NCBI RefSeq assembly: GCF_026240095.1
Contig: NZ_JAPIVG010000001.1
Coordinates: 1,272,010-1,336,009, forward strand
Direction: 5' to 3'
Source: Pedobacter sandarakinus
Lineage (GTDB): Bacteria > Bacteroidota > Bacteroidia > Sphingobacteriales > Sphingobacteriaceae
Length of the DNA: 64,000 nucleotides
The notes below the pieces were generated by a model. It did not search any database. It saw only the letters and a list, made by a program, of their open reading frames with translations, and was not told the DNA's origin. This document shows positions 26,822 to 35,726 of the stretch, piece by piece. Within the stretch, counting starts at the first letter, position 1. Every line of letters starts with the position of its first letter. Made by a program: the position numbers and the translations under genes.

Positions 26822-29173
26822 ATGAATAACTTATCTGAAAGAAATATCGAACTTAATTCTGATGAAGAGAGCATAAATCTCAAAGAGATAATTAATAAGC
26901 TAGTGGATAAATGGCCTTGGTTCGTATCAAGTGTCCTGCTTTGCCTGCTAACTGCATTTTTATACGGTAGGTATACTCCGCCTACTTACCAGATTAATGC
27001 AAAAATTCTCGTCAACGATGATGAGAAAGGGAGTGCTCTTGGGGGAAAATCTGCTTTAATGGATCTAGGAGGGTTGTTAGGATCAAAAAATTCGGTCGAT
27101 AATGAAGCTGAAATTTTGAAAACCCGATTTCTGATGGAGCAGGTGGTTAGAGAAATGCAACTTAATATCGTTTATTCAAGAGAAGTCGGTTTCGTTAAGC
27201 GAGAGCTTTATACTCCGCCTTTTAAACTCAACGTAATTAAGGGTATTGATACAATTTTAACTACAACTTTCAAAATCAGAAAGATTTCTGGGAATAGACT
27301 AAAAATTACGTCAGAAAAATTTGAAAAAACTGTATTAATTGGCCAAGCATTTAATGCAAATGGCGTCGGCATGGTTCAGATAGAGGCCACTAAAATTGGT
27401 CTTATTGATGATAAAGAATATTTAGTGTCTATCACTTCAATCGATTCTCGCGTAGCGGCTTTGATGAAACAACTTTCAGTTGCGGTAAGCAATAAGCAAG
27501 TTAGTGTTATTGACCTAGGACTATCTTATCCACTTCCGAACAAAGGTGAGGATATTTTGAATACTTTAATCGCCAAATATACTGCAGCCAATTTAGGAGA
27601 TAAAAATGCCATTGCTGATAGTACCTACAAGTTTATTAAAGAGCGCCTGAATGTTATTGCTTCAGAATTAGGAGATGTTGAAAATAGAGTTGAAAGTTTC
27701 AAACAGCAAAACAAATTAGCTGATATGTCTGAACAGGGAAAGCTACTCGTTCAAAACAGTGGTGAATACACCTCAGAACTGGCTAAAGCAGAGATACAGG
27801 TAAAGGTTTTAAACGATCTTGAGAAGTATTTGAAAGACAATAACGCAAACAACAGGGTATTTCCATCCTCTTTAGTTCCACAAGACTTGGTGTTTTCGAA
27901 TTTGATGAGTCAATATAATGCACTTTTGATTGAAAGGGAGAAACAGCTTCTTAGTGTTACCGAAGAAAGCCCATTTATTCAAAATATAGACAAACAGATT
28001 GTCGGATTAAAAAGCGATATACTCTCAAACGTAGAAAGCGCAAAAAACACCTATATAACTACGCGAAATAAATTGCGCAGTCAGCTAAGTTTAATTGAGA
28101 ATGAGGTTTCTGACGTGCCCCAAATTGAAAAAAATTATTTGAAGCTAGCCAGAAATCAACAGATCAAGCAAGAGCTGTATATTTTTTTAATGCAAAAAGC
28201 TGAAGAAACCAATATTTCCAAAACGTCGAACATTTCAGTTGCTAAAACCATCGATCCACCAAAGGCACAAGTTATTCCTATTAGTCCAAGGAAAAACCTT
28301 GTGTATGGATTTGGTTTAATTGCAGGCCTTATGATACCGCTTGTGTTAATTTTTGGAAATGATCTTTTAAGTACCAGTATATCGACTAAGGAAGAGATTA
28401 CATCATTAACTCGTGTTCCTGTTATAGGCGAGATTAGTCATAATACTAGCTCGGATAACTTAATCGTAGCAAATAATGGCCGTTCAGCTATATCCGAACA
28501 ATTCAGAGCGTTGAGAACTAACCTCTCGTTTTATTTGAAGTCCAAGGAGGATAAAGTTATCCTTCTGACATCAAGTATGAGTGGAGAAGGGAAGTCTTTT
28601 ACAGCCATCAATTTGGGAAATATTTTGGCTCTAGCTGGCAAAAAGGTGCTTTTAATGGAGTTAGATTTGAGAAAGCCTGGGCTCTCCGCAAAATTAGGGG
28701 TTAATAATGATATAGGATTCAGTAATTATACCATAAGTTCTGATATGAGAGTGTCTGATATTATAAAACCTCTAAGCATTAATAAGAACATGTTTATCAT
28801 TTCTTCTGGTCCTTTGCCACCAAATCCTGCAGAAACTTTGATGAGTGAGAAGACGCCGTCATTAATTCAAGATTTAAAAGCTAAGTTTGACTACATCATT
28901 ATGGATGCACCTCCTGTAGGAATAATCACAGATGCACAATTACTATCCGCTTATGCTGATGTGACAATTTATCTAGTACGCCAAAAAGTGACTCAAAAAA
29001 ATCAACTTGCCATTGTCGAGGATCTGTATAAGAATAATAAAATGAAGAACATTGGTATTGTGGTCAACGATATTGTAAGCAAGTATTACGGATATGGATA
29101 TGGTTATGGAAGCTATGGGGAAGATAGAAAAGATAGCATTTTCGATAAATTTAGGGCTAAATTTAAAAACTAA
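26822..29173 (+). CDS. Wzc-type tyrosine autokinase (BY-kinase)
   Basis: A 783-residue inner-membrane protein that controls export and chain length. It has a Wzz domain between helix 1 (about 33-49) and the proline-framed helix 2 (about 492-512). The cytosolic kinase has Walker A SSMSGEGKS (584-592), Walker A' MELDLRKPG (612-620) and Walker B YIIMDAPPVG (691-700). The C-terminal tail is tyrosine-rich (Tyr755, 756, 758, 760, 762 and 765), the autophosphorylation cluster. Regions of about 270-460 are predicted coiled coil. The gene follows Wza, and CpsB upstream is the probable phosphatase. The GNVR-like block near 470-490 (ISVAKTIDPPKAQ) fits the family. Confidence 0.94.
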   Translation: MNNLSERNIELNSDEESINLKEIINKLVDKWPWFVSSVLLCLLTAFLYGRYTPPTYQINAKILVNDDEKGSALGGKSALMDLGGLLGSKNSVDNEAEILKTRFLMEQVVREMQLNIVYSREVGFVKRELYTPPFKLNVIKGIDTILTTTFKIRKISGNRLKITSEKFEKTVLIGQAFNANGVGMVQIEATKIGLIDDKEYLVSITSIDSRVAALMKQLSVAVSNKQVSVIDLGLSYPLPNKGEDILNTLIAKYTAANLGDKNAIADSTYKFIKERLNVIASELGDVENRVESFKQQNKLADMSEQGKLLVQNSGEYTSELAKAEIQVKVLNDLEKYLKDNNANNRVFPSSLVPQDLVFSNLMSQYNALLIEREKQLLSVTEESPFIQNIDKQIVGLKSDILSNVESAKNTYITTRNKLRSQLSLIENEVSDVPQIEKNYLKLARNQQIKQELYIFLMQKAEETNISKTSNISVAKTIDPPKAQVIPISPRKNLVYGFGLIAGLMIPLVLIFGNDLLSTSISTKEEITSLTRVPVIGEISHNTSSDNLIVANNGRSAISEQFRALRTNLSFYLKSKEDKVILLTSSMSGEGKSFTAINLGNILALAGKKVLLMELDLRKPGLSAKLGVNNDIGFSNYTISSDMRVSDIIKPLSINKNMFIISSGPLPPNPAETLMSEKTPSLIQDLKAKFDYIIMDAPPVGIITDAQLLSAYADVTIYLVRQKVTQKNQLAIVEDLYKNNKMKNIGIVVNDIVSKYYGYGYGYGSYGEDRKDSIFDKFRAKFKN

Positions 29174-29179
29174 AAAATT

Positions 29180-29956
29180 ATGAAAGTTGTAATATTGGCT
29201 GGTGGTCTTGGTACCCGACTAATGGAAGAGACAGAAGCTCGTCCAAAGCCTATGGTAGAAATTGGTGGTAAACCGATTTTATGGCATATTATGAAGATTT
29301 ATGAAGCATATGGCTATAATGATTTCGTTTTGTGCTTAGGCTATAAAGCACAATCTGTTAAAGAATATTTTTTGAATTATTACTTATATAATTCTGACGT
29401 ATCGATAGATGTTAGCCAGAACAAAGTTGACGTCCATTTTTCCAATTCCGAATCATTCAAAGTGACGCTAGTAGATACTGGATTAAAAACCAATACTGCA
29501 GGCAGGATCAAGAAAATAAAAAAATATGTTGAGGGGGAGACTTTTATGCTGACCTATGGCGATGGGGTTTCTGATGTTAATATCAACGAATTGGTTAAGT
29601 TCCACCAATCCCATGGAAGATTGGCTACCCTTACAAGCATTCAAACTCCAGGCAGGTTTGGCAATATTGAAATGGATGCCAATGGTACCGTAAGTCATTT
29701 TGTAGAGAAGCCACAGGGAGATGGTATGTGGATTAATGGAGGATTCTTTGTGTTAGAAGCCGGAATCTTTGATTATTTGGAAGGTGACGTCGAGGATGTA
29801 CAATGGGAAAACGTTCCGTTGAAAGAAATTGCCAATGATGGTCAGCTGGCCGCCTTTAAACATGCGGGCTTTTGGAAGCCTATGGATGCGCTCAGAGATC
29901 GCATTGAATTAGAGGCCTTATGGAACAGTGGTGAAGCTAAATGGAAAATCTGGTAA
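29180..29956 (+). CDS. rfbF: glucose-1-phosphate cytidylyltransferase
   Basis: Makes CDP-glucose from glucose-1-phosphate and CTP. The 258-residue protein starts MKVVILAGGLGTRLMEETEARPKPMVEIGGKPILWHIM, a strong RfbF signature (GGLGTRL...E). Further motifs are FVLCLGYKAQSVKEYFLNYYL, MLTYGDGVSDVNI, TPGRFGNIEMD, WINGGFFVLE and EDVQWENVPLKEIA. It starts only six bases after the Wzc stop. With rfbG directly after it, the first two steps of CDP-deoxysugar synthesis are present. Confidence 0.95.
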   Translation: MKVVILAGGLGTRLMEETEARPKPMVEIGGKPILWHIMKIYEAYGYNDFVLCLGYKAQSVKEYFLNYYLYNSDVSIDVSQNKVDVHFSNSESFKVTLVDTGLKTNTAGRIKKIKKYVEGETFMLTYGDGVSDVNINELVKFHQSHGRLATLTSIQTPGRFGNIEMDANGTVSHFVEKPQGDGMWINGGFFVLEAGIFDYLEGDVEDVQWENVPLKEIANDGQLAAFKHAGFWKPMDALRDRIELEALWNSGEAKWKIW

Positions 29957-29957
29957 T

Positions 29958-31046
29958 ATGAATTTTCAAAATATATATCAAGGTAAAAAGGTGCTTATCA
30001 CAGGACATACTGGATTCAAAGGTTCCTGGATGGCCATTTGGTTAAAAGAATTGGGTGCTGAAGTTTATGGCTATGCACTTGCACCACAGTCTGAAATGGA
30101 TAATTTTGTGATCTGCAAGTTAGAAAAAGAAATTAATCATTGTGAAGGCGATGTGCGGGATGCTGGCAAGTTGATAGCTTATTTCCAAGAAGTACAACCC
30201 GATTTTGCATTTCATTTGGCTGCGCAACCTTTAGTTCTTCTATCCTATCAGGACCCTGTAGGAACTTTCGATACCAACTTAATGGGTACCGTGAATTTTT
30301 GGGAGGCGGTAAGGGCAACTCCTTCGGTAAAAGCTGCAGTAAACGTTACCACGGATAAATGCTATGATAACAAGGAATGGGTATGGGGGTATCGTGAAAA
30401 TGACCCTATGGGTGGTAAAGATCCTTACAGTGCATCTAAAGGGTGCTCAGAATTAATCACGAATTCGTACTTAGAGTCTTTCTTTAAGGCTGATGGAACT
30501 GCCAATATCGCGTCAGCAAGAGCAGGAAATGTTATTGGGGGCGGAGACTGGGCCTTAGATCGAATTGTTCCCGACTATTTTAGGGCGTATCAAAAGGGCG
30601 AAAAGTTGGAAATTAGAAATCCACATGCAACCCGTCCATGGCAACATGTATTGGAGCCATTAAGTGGATATTTAAATCTCGGCGCTGAGCTTTACATCAA
30701 GGGCAAATCGTTTAGCGGGGGTTGGAATTTTGGACCAGAGGACACACAAAATTATTCAGTAAAGCAACTTATTGATGAAATATTGCTGCTTAAAGATTTA
30801 ACTGGCTATCATATTCCTGAAAATGCGGAGAAATTACATGAAGCTGTATTACTAAAACTAGACATTTCAAAGGCTGTTAATATGTTGAAGTGGCGTCCTG
30901 TTCTATCTTTTAAAGAAACAGCATTATTTACGCTCAATGGTTATGACAGTGACTTGAATCCTAAATCTGTATATAGAGATCGCGTAGAGCAGATTAGTGC
31001 TTATGAATCTTTAGCAGCACAAAAAAGCATACAATGGGCGATGTAA
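29958..31046 (+). CDS. rfbG: CDP-glucose 4,6-dehydratase
   Basis: Converts CDP-glucose to CDP-4-keto-6-deoxyglucose. The 362-residue protein has KKVLITGHTGFKGSWMAIWLKELGA, the Rossmann loop of RfbG, then HLAAQPLVLLSYQDPVGTFDTN, NVTTDKCYDNKEWVWGYRE, catalytic YSASKGCSELITNSY, SARAGNVIGGGDWALDRIVPD, and NPHATRPWQHVLEPLSGYL. All are family-specific. I start it at the ATG at 29958, one base after the rfbF stop; a longer frame overlapping rfbF looks unused. Its 3' end overlaps the next gene by 13 bases. Confidence 0.95.
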   Translation: MNFQNIYQGKKVLITGHTGFKGSWMAIWLKELGAEVYGYALAPQSEMDNFVICKLEKEINHCEGDVRDAGKLIAYFQEVQPDFAFHLAAQPLVLLSYQDPVGTFDTNLMGTVNFWEAVRATPSVKAAVNVTTDKCYDNKEWVWGYRENDPMGGKDPYSASKGCSELITNSYLESFFKADGTANIASARAGNVIGGGDWALDRIVPDYFRAYQKGEKLEIRNPHATRPWQHVLEPLSGYLNLGAELYIKGKSFSGGWNFGPEDTQNYSVKQLIDEILLLKDLTGYHIPENAEKLHEAVLLKLDISKAVNMLKWRPVLSFKETALFTLNGYDSDLNPKSVYRDRVEQISAYESLAAQKSIQWAM

Positions 31047-31942
31047 AATCAATTTTAATAACTGGAGGTAACGGTTTCTTAGGGAGTCATTTGATTGGGT
31101 ATTTGCTTGAACTTAAATATACCCTGATTTTACTTACAAGACCGAAGTCTGATTTAAGCAAGATCTCTCGATATCTCGATCGGATACAGATAGTTGATGG
31201 TACCAATGAGGAAATGTTGAAATTAAAATTTGAGGAAAATAGAATTGATGCAGTTATCCATTTGGCTACTGACTATGGTAGGACTTCAACGTTATCGCAA
31301 GTTATTCAGACCAACGTCTTACTTCCGTTGAAGTTAGTAGAGTTAGCGGTAGCAAATGGAACCAAAGTTTTTATTAATACGGATACTTTCATAGCCAAGC
31401 AAAATAGTGGATATGACTATTTAAATAGTTATGCCAAAACCAAATTTATCATAAAGGATTTGTTAGCTGACTTTTCGAAGTATATTAAAATTGTTAATAT
31501 GAAACTCGAACACATCTACGGAGAAAATGATGGAGATAATAAGTTTGTAACTCAAATTGTAAAAAGTCTTATACGGAATCAATCAGAGTTAGATCTTACA
31601 GAGGGTATGCAGAAAAGAGATTTTATCTATGTGCTAGATGTTGCGGCTGCGTATGGAACCGTATTGAAAAATGTCGAGGTTTTAAATTCTTATGTCGAAT
31701 TTGAGATTGGATCGGGAATTTCAACCAGCATTAAATCCTTTGTTCAAGAGTTAAAAGATTTAACTGATTCCACAACAATTTTAAATTTTGGAGCTTTACC
31801 GACAAGATCAGGTGAATTTATCGAGTCAAAAGCCAATAATAAAAGTTTATTAGATCTTGGGTGGTGCATTAATTTTGATTTGAAAGCAGGACTGATGCGC
31901 ACCCTTTCTGGAGAGAATGTTAATTATTTAAAGAAAATATAG
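31034..31942 (+). CDS. NAD-dependent epimerase/dehydratase family protein, putative CDP-4-keto-6-deoxyhexose reductase
   Basis: A 302-residue extended short-chain dehydrogenase. It has ILITGGNGFLGSHLIGYLLE (nucleotide loop), VIHLATDYGR, FINTDTFIAK and the YxxxK pair in YLNSYAKTKFIIKD, plus KLEHIYGENDGDNKF and KRDFIYVLDVAAAY. The NTDTFIAKQNSGYDYLNSYAKTK form recalls CDP-abequose/paratose synthases (RfbJ/Prt branch). It overlaps rfbG and the flavoprotein gene, so it most likely acts on the RfbG product. Because the 3-dehydrase RfbH/DdhC is absent from the window, a simple C4 reduction or an epimerisation to a CDP-6-deoxyhexose is my preferred reading. Confidence 0.75.
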   Translation: MGDVKSILITGGNGFLGSHLIGYLLELKYTLILLTRPKSDLSKISRYLDRIQIVDGTNEEMLKLKFEENRIDAVIHLATDYGRTSTLSQVIQTNVLLPLKLVELAVANGTKVFINTDTFIAKQNSGYDYLNSYAKTKFIIKDLLADFSKYIKIVNMKLEHIYGENDGDNKFVTQIVKSLIRNQSELDLTEGMQKRDFIYVLDVAAAYGTVLKNVEVLNSYVEFEIGSGISTSIKSFVQELKDLTDSTTILNFGALPTRSGEFIESKANNKSLLDLGWCINFDLKAGLMRTLSGENVNYLKKI

Positions 31943-33318
31943 TGGAGAATATTCAAAAAGTCGAAAATCTGATTTTAGGTGCAGGTCTTGCAGGCCTATC
32001 AGTATCTTACCATTTAGGGCATGACAAATGCGTTATATTTGAGAAGAAAAATCATTCCGGTGGCCATATTCACTCTGAAATTCTCAATGGCTTCACTTGG
32101 GACGAGGGGCCACATTTATCCTTTACAAAGCACCAATATGTTAAAGATTTGTTTTTTAAATCGATCGCAGGCGAAGTAGAAGAGTTTACCGGTGTACCTA
32201 CAAATTATTATAAAGGAAGTTGGATTCCTCATCCAGCTCAGTCAAACTTATATGCTCTTCCGGAGGAAATTAAAAATGAATGCTTGGAGGATTTTTTAAA
32301 TACTCGAGCTGCAATCGACAAAGAACACAAGCCAGAAAATTACCAAGAGTGGATTGAGATGGCATTTGGAAAAACGTTTGCAAACACTTTTCCGAAAATT
32401 TACACCGAAAAGTATTGGACAGTCTCCCCAGAACTGCTAAGTACTGAATGGGTAGGAGAGCGGGTTTATTATCCTGAAGTCGAAATTGTTAAACAAGGAG
32501 CAGTGGCTCCATTGGCAAAATCAACTCATTATATGACGACTGTGAGGTACCCTTCTAAAGGTGGTTACAATTCCTTTGCTAATCAATTGGTAGAAAATGC
32601 AAATATCCAATTTCAAAAAGAAGTTGTTGCAATAAACCTCGAAGATAAACTTGTAACATTTGGCGATAATACGATTTATAGATATGAAAAATTGTTTTCA
32701 ACCATTCCACTTGATTTATTTATAAACTATTGTTCGGCGCCAAAAGAAATCCAGGACGCCGCTTATCAATTGATGTGCTCCGAGCTGTTGGTTCTAAATT
32801 TTGAAATTAATCATCCAGCTGTTATCAAGGAGCAGTGGCTATATGTCTATGATGAGGACAAAATCTCATCGAGGATCAACTTTACAGAATTACTTTCGCC
32901 TAATAATGCTCCTGGTGGGAAATGTGGTATTCAGGTAGAAGTTTATTTCTCTAAGTATAAGCCCATTACAGAAGATTTTAATCACTATATCAAAATTGTC
33001 ACAGGAGAGCTTCTTGAAATGGGCTTGATCGCTGATAAGAAAGACATAATTGAAGTTCATCCAAGGTGGGTACAATATGCAAATGTAATCTTCGATTTAA
33101 ATCATACAACAGCATTAAATAAGGTTTTGAATTGGTTAGAAACGTACGGTTTAGTTAGAGAAGATGACGATCTAAAGCCAATGACTGACTGGAGTTCAAA
33201 AAAAGCAAATGATATAAAGTTTGGTGATTTGATATTAGCGGGTAGATTTGGCCAATGGAAATATTATTGGACAGATGATTGCGTGATGAGAGGAAAGTAT
33301 ATCTCGGAAAATGTATAG
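31942..33318 (+). CDS. UDP-galactopyranose-mutase-like FAD protein
   Basis: A 458-residue flavoprotein. The N-terminal NLILGAGLAGLSVSYHLG binds FAD (GxGxxG), followed by CVIFEKKNHSGGHIHSE and TWDEGPHLSFTKHQYV. PSKGGYNSFANQLVE in the middle and LILAGRFGQWKYYWTDDCVMRGKYI at the end match the amine-oxidase/UGM superfamily. Mutases of this group interconvert pyranose and furanose rings of nucleotide sugars using reduced flavin. The start is GTG, overlapping the previous stop (TAGTG). Coupling to CDP-sugar genes suggests a CDP-6-deoxyhexopyranose mutase. It could instead be an unrelated amine-oxidase-like protein. Confidence 0.75.
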   Translation: MENIQKVENLILGAGLAGLSVSYHLGHDKCVIFEKKNHSGGHIHSEILNGFTWDEGPHLSFTKHQYVKDLFFKSIAGEVEEFTGVPTNYYKGSWIPHPAQSNLYALPEEIKNECLEDFLNTRAAIDKEHKPENYQEWIEMAFGKTFANTFPKIYTEKYWTVSPELLSTEWVGERVYYPEVEIVKQGAVAPLAKSTHYMTTVRYPSKGGYNSFANQLVENANIQFQKEVVAINLEDKLVTFGDNTIYRYEKLFSTIPLDLFINYCSAPKEIQDAAYQLMCSELLVLNFEINHPAVIKEQWLYVYDEDKISSRINFTELLSPNNAPGGKCGIQVEVYFSKYKPITEDFNHYIKIVTGELLEMGLIADKKDIIEVHPRWVQYANVIFDLNHTTALNKVLNWLETYGLVREDDDLKPMTDWSSKKANDIKFGDLILAGRFGQWKYYWTDDCVMRGKYISENV

Positions 33319-33344
33319 TTACTTTCACTTTTATCTCGAAAGTA

Positions 33345-34676
33345 ATGAGCAATAGGTTAACAAAAAATATTTTCTACCTGGGTATCGTGCAGGTTGCAAA
33401 TTACATTCTTCCTATAGCTTTCGTACCGATAATATCAAGAATCATTGGCCCAGAAAAATACGGTTCGATTGATTTTGCAGCAGCTTTCGTTGCGTACTTT
33501 GGGTTGCTCGTTAACTATGGGTTTGACTTTTCCGCTACGCGTAAAATTAGACAGAGTATTGACGATTCAGAAAATAATAGTCGCGTCTTTAGCCACGTCT
33601 TTTCTACGCAACTATTGTTGCTAATTTTTGCATCTATAGTTTTTACGATTTTGATGTTATCAATGGAACAATTCAGAATGGATCCAAAAGTGGCGGTGTT
33701 TTCGTTCTTAATATGTATAGCATCCCTGTTTACGCAGAACTGGTTTTTTCAAGCCATGCAAGATTTGAAAATTGTTGCAATATTAAATTTTGTTGCAAAG
33801 TTATTATTTGTGGTAACAGTAATACTGGTAATTAAAAGTAAAGATGATTATTTCTGGCAACCTTTGATAGCATCAACGGTGCAAATTTTGATTGGTTTAG
33901 TCTCATTCTTCATTGTGCTTAAAAAATACAAAATAGACTTGCGACTTGTCCCTATAAAAGAATGCTTTAAACTTCTGAAAGAAGAAAGTACAGTTTTTTT
34001 TTCTATAATGATTGTTAACCTATATACTACTACTAATATCGTATTATTAGGTTTTTTTCAAAATACATCAGCTGTTGCATATTATTCTGCAGGGCAGAAA
34101 CTCATAGTAATTGTTCAATCTATTTTGGTAATGCCGTTGATGCAAGCGTTATATCCTTATATAGGGAATTATCTTCGAGACGATTTTAAGTTAGCAGTGA
34201 AAACGGCACAGAAGATTTTTCCACTGATCTTTATTTTATTATCCACTTGTGGGCTAGGTATGTTAGTATTAAGCCCAATAATTATACAGATTTTCTTTGG
34301 CAAAGCCTTTACTGATTCAGTTATAGCATTCCAAATTATGGTCTTCGTTCCACTTTTGGTTGCTGTAAACTATTTTCAGGGAATAATAATAATGTTAAAT
34401 ATGAAGATGGATAAATTATATTTTAAAATAACTGTATATGCTGCCATATTAAGTTTGTTACTAAATATTTTGTTTGTTCCTAGGTACAGTTATATTGGTT
34501 CAGCATTGATTTGGGTTGTTGTAGAACTATTCATTGCGGTGGTGATGTACTTCAAGCTAAGAGGTAAAGGGATTGATGTGATAAACTTTAGTTACTGGAA
34601 TTTTGGAGCTACTAAAGACTTTTTACAACCTTTCCTTATAACTAAACTTGATAAAAAAAAAGCAAGCGATTCATAA
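33345..34676 (+). CDS. Wzx-type oligosaccharide flippase
   Basis: A 443-residue polytopic membrane protein with about 12-14 helices that flips lipid-linked repeat units across the inner membrane. The start MSNRLTKNIFYLGIVQVANYILPIAFVPIISRIIGPEKYG matches the polysaccharide-transporter family. ENNSRVFSHVFSTQLLLLIFA, QNWFFQAMQDLKIVA and YYSAGQKLIVIVQSILVMPLMQALYPYI are further conserved blocks. I chose the ATG at 33345, 26 bases after the mutase stop. It is followed by glycosyltransferases and a Wzy-like polymerase, making the locus Wzx/Wzy-dependent. A second flippase occurs at 51482. Confidence 0.9.
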   Translation: MSNRLTKNIFYLGIVQVANYILPIAFVPIISRIIGPEKYGSIDFAAAFVAYFGLLVNYGFDFSATRKIRQSIDDSENNSRVFSHVFSTQLLLLIFASIVFTILMLSMEQFRMDPKVAVFSFLICIASLFTQNWFFQAMQDLKIVAILNFVAKLLFVVTVILVIKSKDDYFWQPLIASTVQILIGLVSFFIVLKKYKIDLRLVPIKECFKLLKEESTVFFSIMIVNLYTTTNIVLLGFFQNTSAVAYYSAGQKLIVIVQSILVMPLMQALYPYIGNYLRDDFKLAVKTAQKIFPLIFILLSTCGLGMLVLSPIIIQIFFGKAFTDSVIAFQIMVFVPLLVAVNYFQGIIIMLNMKMDKLYFKITVYAAILSLLLNILFVPRYSYIGSALIWVVVELFIAVVMYFKLRGKGIDVINFSYWNFGATKDFLQPFLITKLDKKKASDS

Positions 34677-34692
34677 ATTATAATCATTTAAA

Positions 34693-35724
34693 ATGTCAGA
34701 TATCCGAATATGCGTAGCTATTTCTACTTTCAACAGATTAGAACTATTGAAAGAATGCATAAATTGTTTAAGAAAGCAAACTAGAAAAATTGATCAAATT
34801 TTTGTCATAGACAATGGTTCTACTGATTTATCTTTACAATGGCTTAACGAGCAATCAGATATTAAAGTTTTACATGAGCCAATTAACATAGGTGCTTCCG
34901 CCGCCTTTTCCAAAGTTATTCAGGAAGGGTATAATAATGAATTTCACTGGGTTTGGATTATGGACGATGATGCCTTTCCGAGGGAGGATTGTTTAGCAAA
35001 TTTAATTAAGAGCCCGCACTTTACCACCGCAATGGACACTGCATTGGCCCCTGTTGTTTTTGAGAATGGTGGGATAGCACATGGTCACCGAGGTATAAAC
35101 AATCTTCGCGATAAGGAATTGCAATTACAAACGCCTATTCCATATAGCTTTTATACCTCTGAGAATGATGATATCGAAATATCTTTCATATCGTTTGTAG
35201 GGTTGTTGGTAGGGAAAGAAGTTATAAAAAAAATTGGTTTTCCTGATTCAAGGTATTTCATTTTTAACGACGATCTTGAGTATTCAATTCGAATTGGATC
35301 TAACGGGCATAGGCTATACTTGAATAAGAATGCGGTGATGTTTCATAGATTTCCGGTCTCTTATAGCAACGTTGATATCAATTCGATTTACGAGCAATTA
35401 ACATCCTCAACTGTGCACAAAACACTATTTAAAAAGGCCAAAGATAAAATAGCCTTTAGCCAGCTTTTTGACAGCATGGCAGAAAGAACAATTTATTTCT
35501 ACATCGGCCGTAGGAATTTAATTTATACAATTTTGAAATATAAAGGATGGTCAGCCCAAACAGCCCTATATATTTTAAAGAATTTTTTTGATGCATTTAT
35601 TGGTGTTATTTTTTCAAAAACTAAAAAATTGAAATTGACCAAAGTATTATATCACTCTTTCAAGCAAGGAATAACGGGAAAATTTGATAATAAAAAATTG
35701 TTATCGTACAAAGAAAATACTTAA
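34693..35724 (+). CDS. GT2 glycosyltransferase, galactofuranosyltransferase (GlfT2)-like
   Basis: A 343-residue family 2 glycosyltransferase with the usual GT-A start (IRICVAISTFNRLELLKECINCL), FVIDNGSTD, and a DDDA metal motif at residues 91-94 (WVWIMDDDAFP). IFNDDLEYSIRIGSNGHRLYL is the acceptor-side block. The MDDDxFP pattern and length recall GlfT2-type furanosyltransferases. Coming after a putative mutase and flippase, it may transfer a furanose from a CDP donor, which is inference. Stop and next start are two bases apart. Confidence 0.8.
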   Translation: MSDIRICVAISTFNRLELLKECINCLRKQTRKIDQIFVIDNGSTDLSLQWLNEQSDIKVLHEPINIGASAAFSKVIQEGYNNEFHWVWIMDDDAFPREDCLANLIKSPHFTTAMDTALAPVVFENGGIAHGHRGINNLRDKELQLQTPIPYSFYTSENDDIEISFISFVGLLVGKEVIKKIGFPDSRYFIFNDDLEYSIRIGSNGHRLYLNKNAVMFHRFPVSYSNVDINSIYEQLTSSTVHKTLFKKAKDKIAFSQLFDSMAERTIYFYIGRRNLIYTILKYKGWSAQTALYILKNFFDAFIGVIFSKTKKLKLTKVLYHSFKQGITGKFDNKKLLSYKENT

Positions 35725-35726
35725 AT

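Noticed and set aside
31034..31942. Abequose or paratose synthase assignment
   Set aside because: These need the 3-dehydrase RfbH/DdhC product, and no such gene is present in the window; a general reductase/epimerase label is safer.
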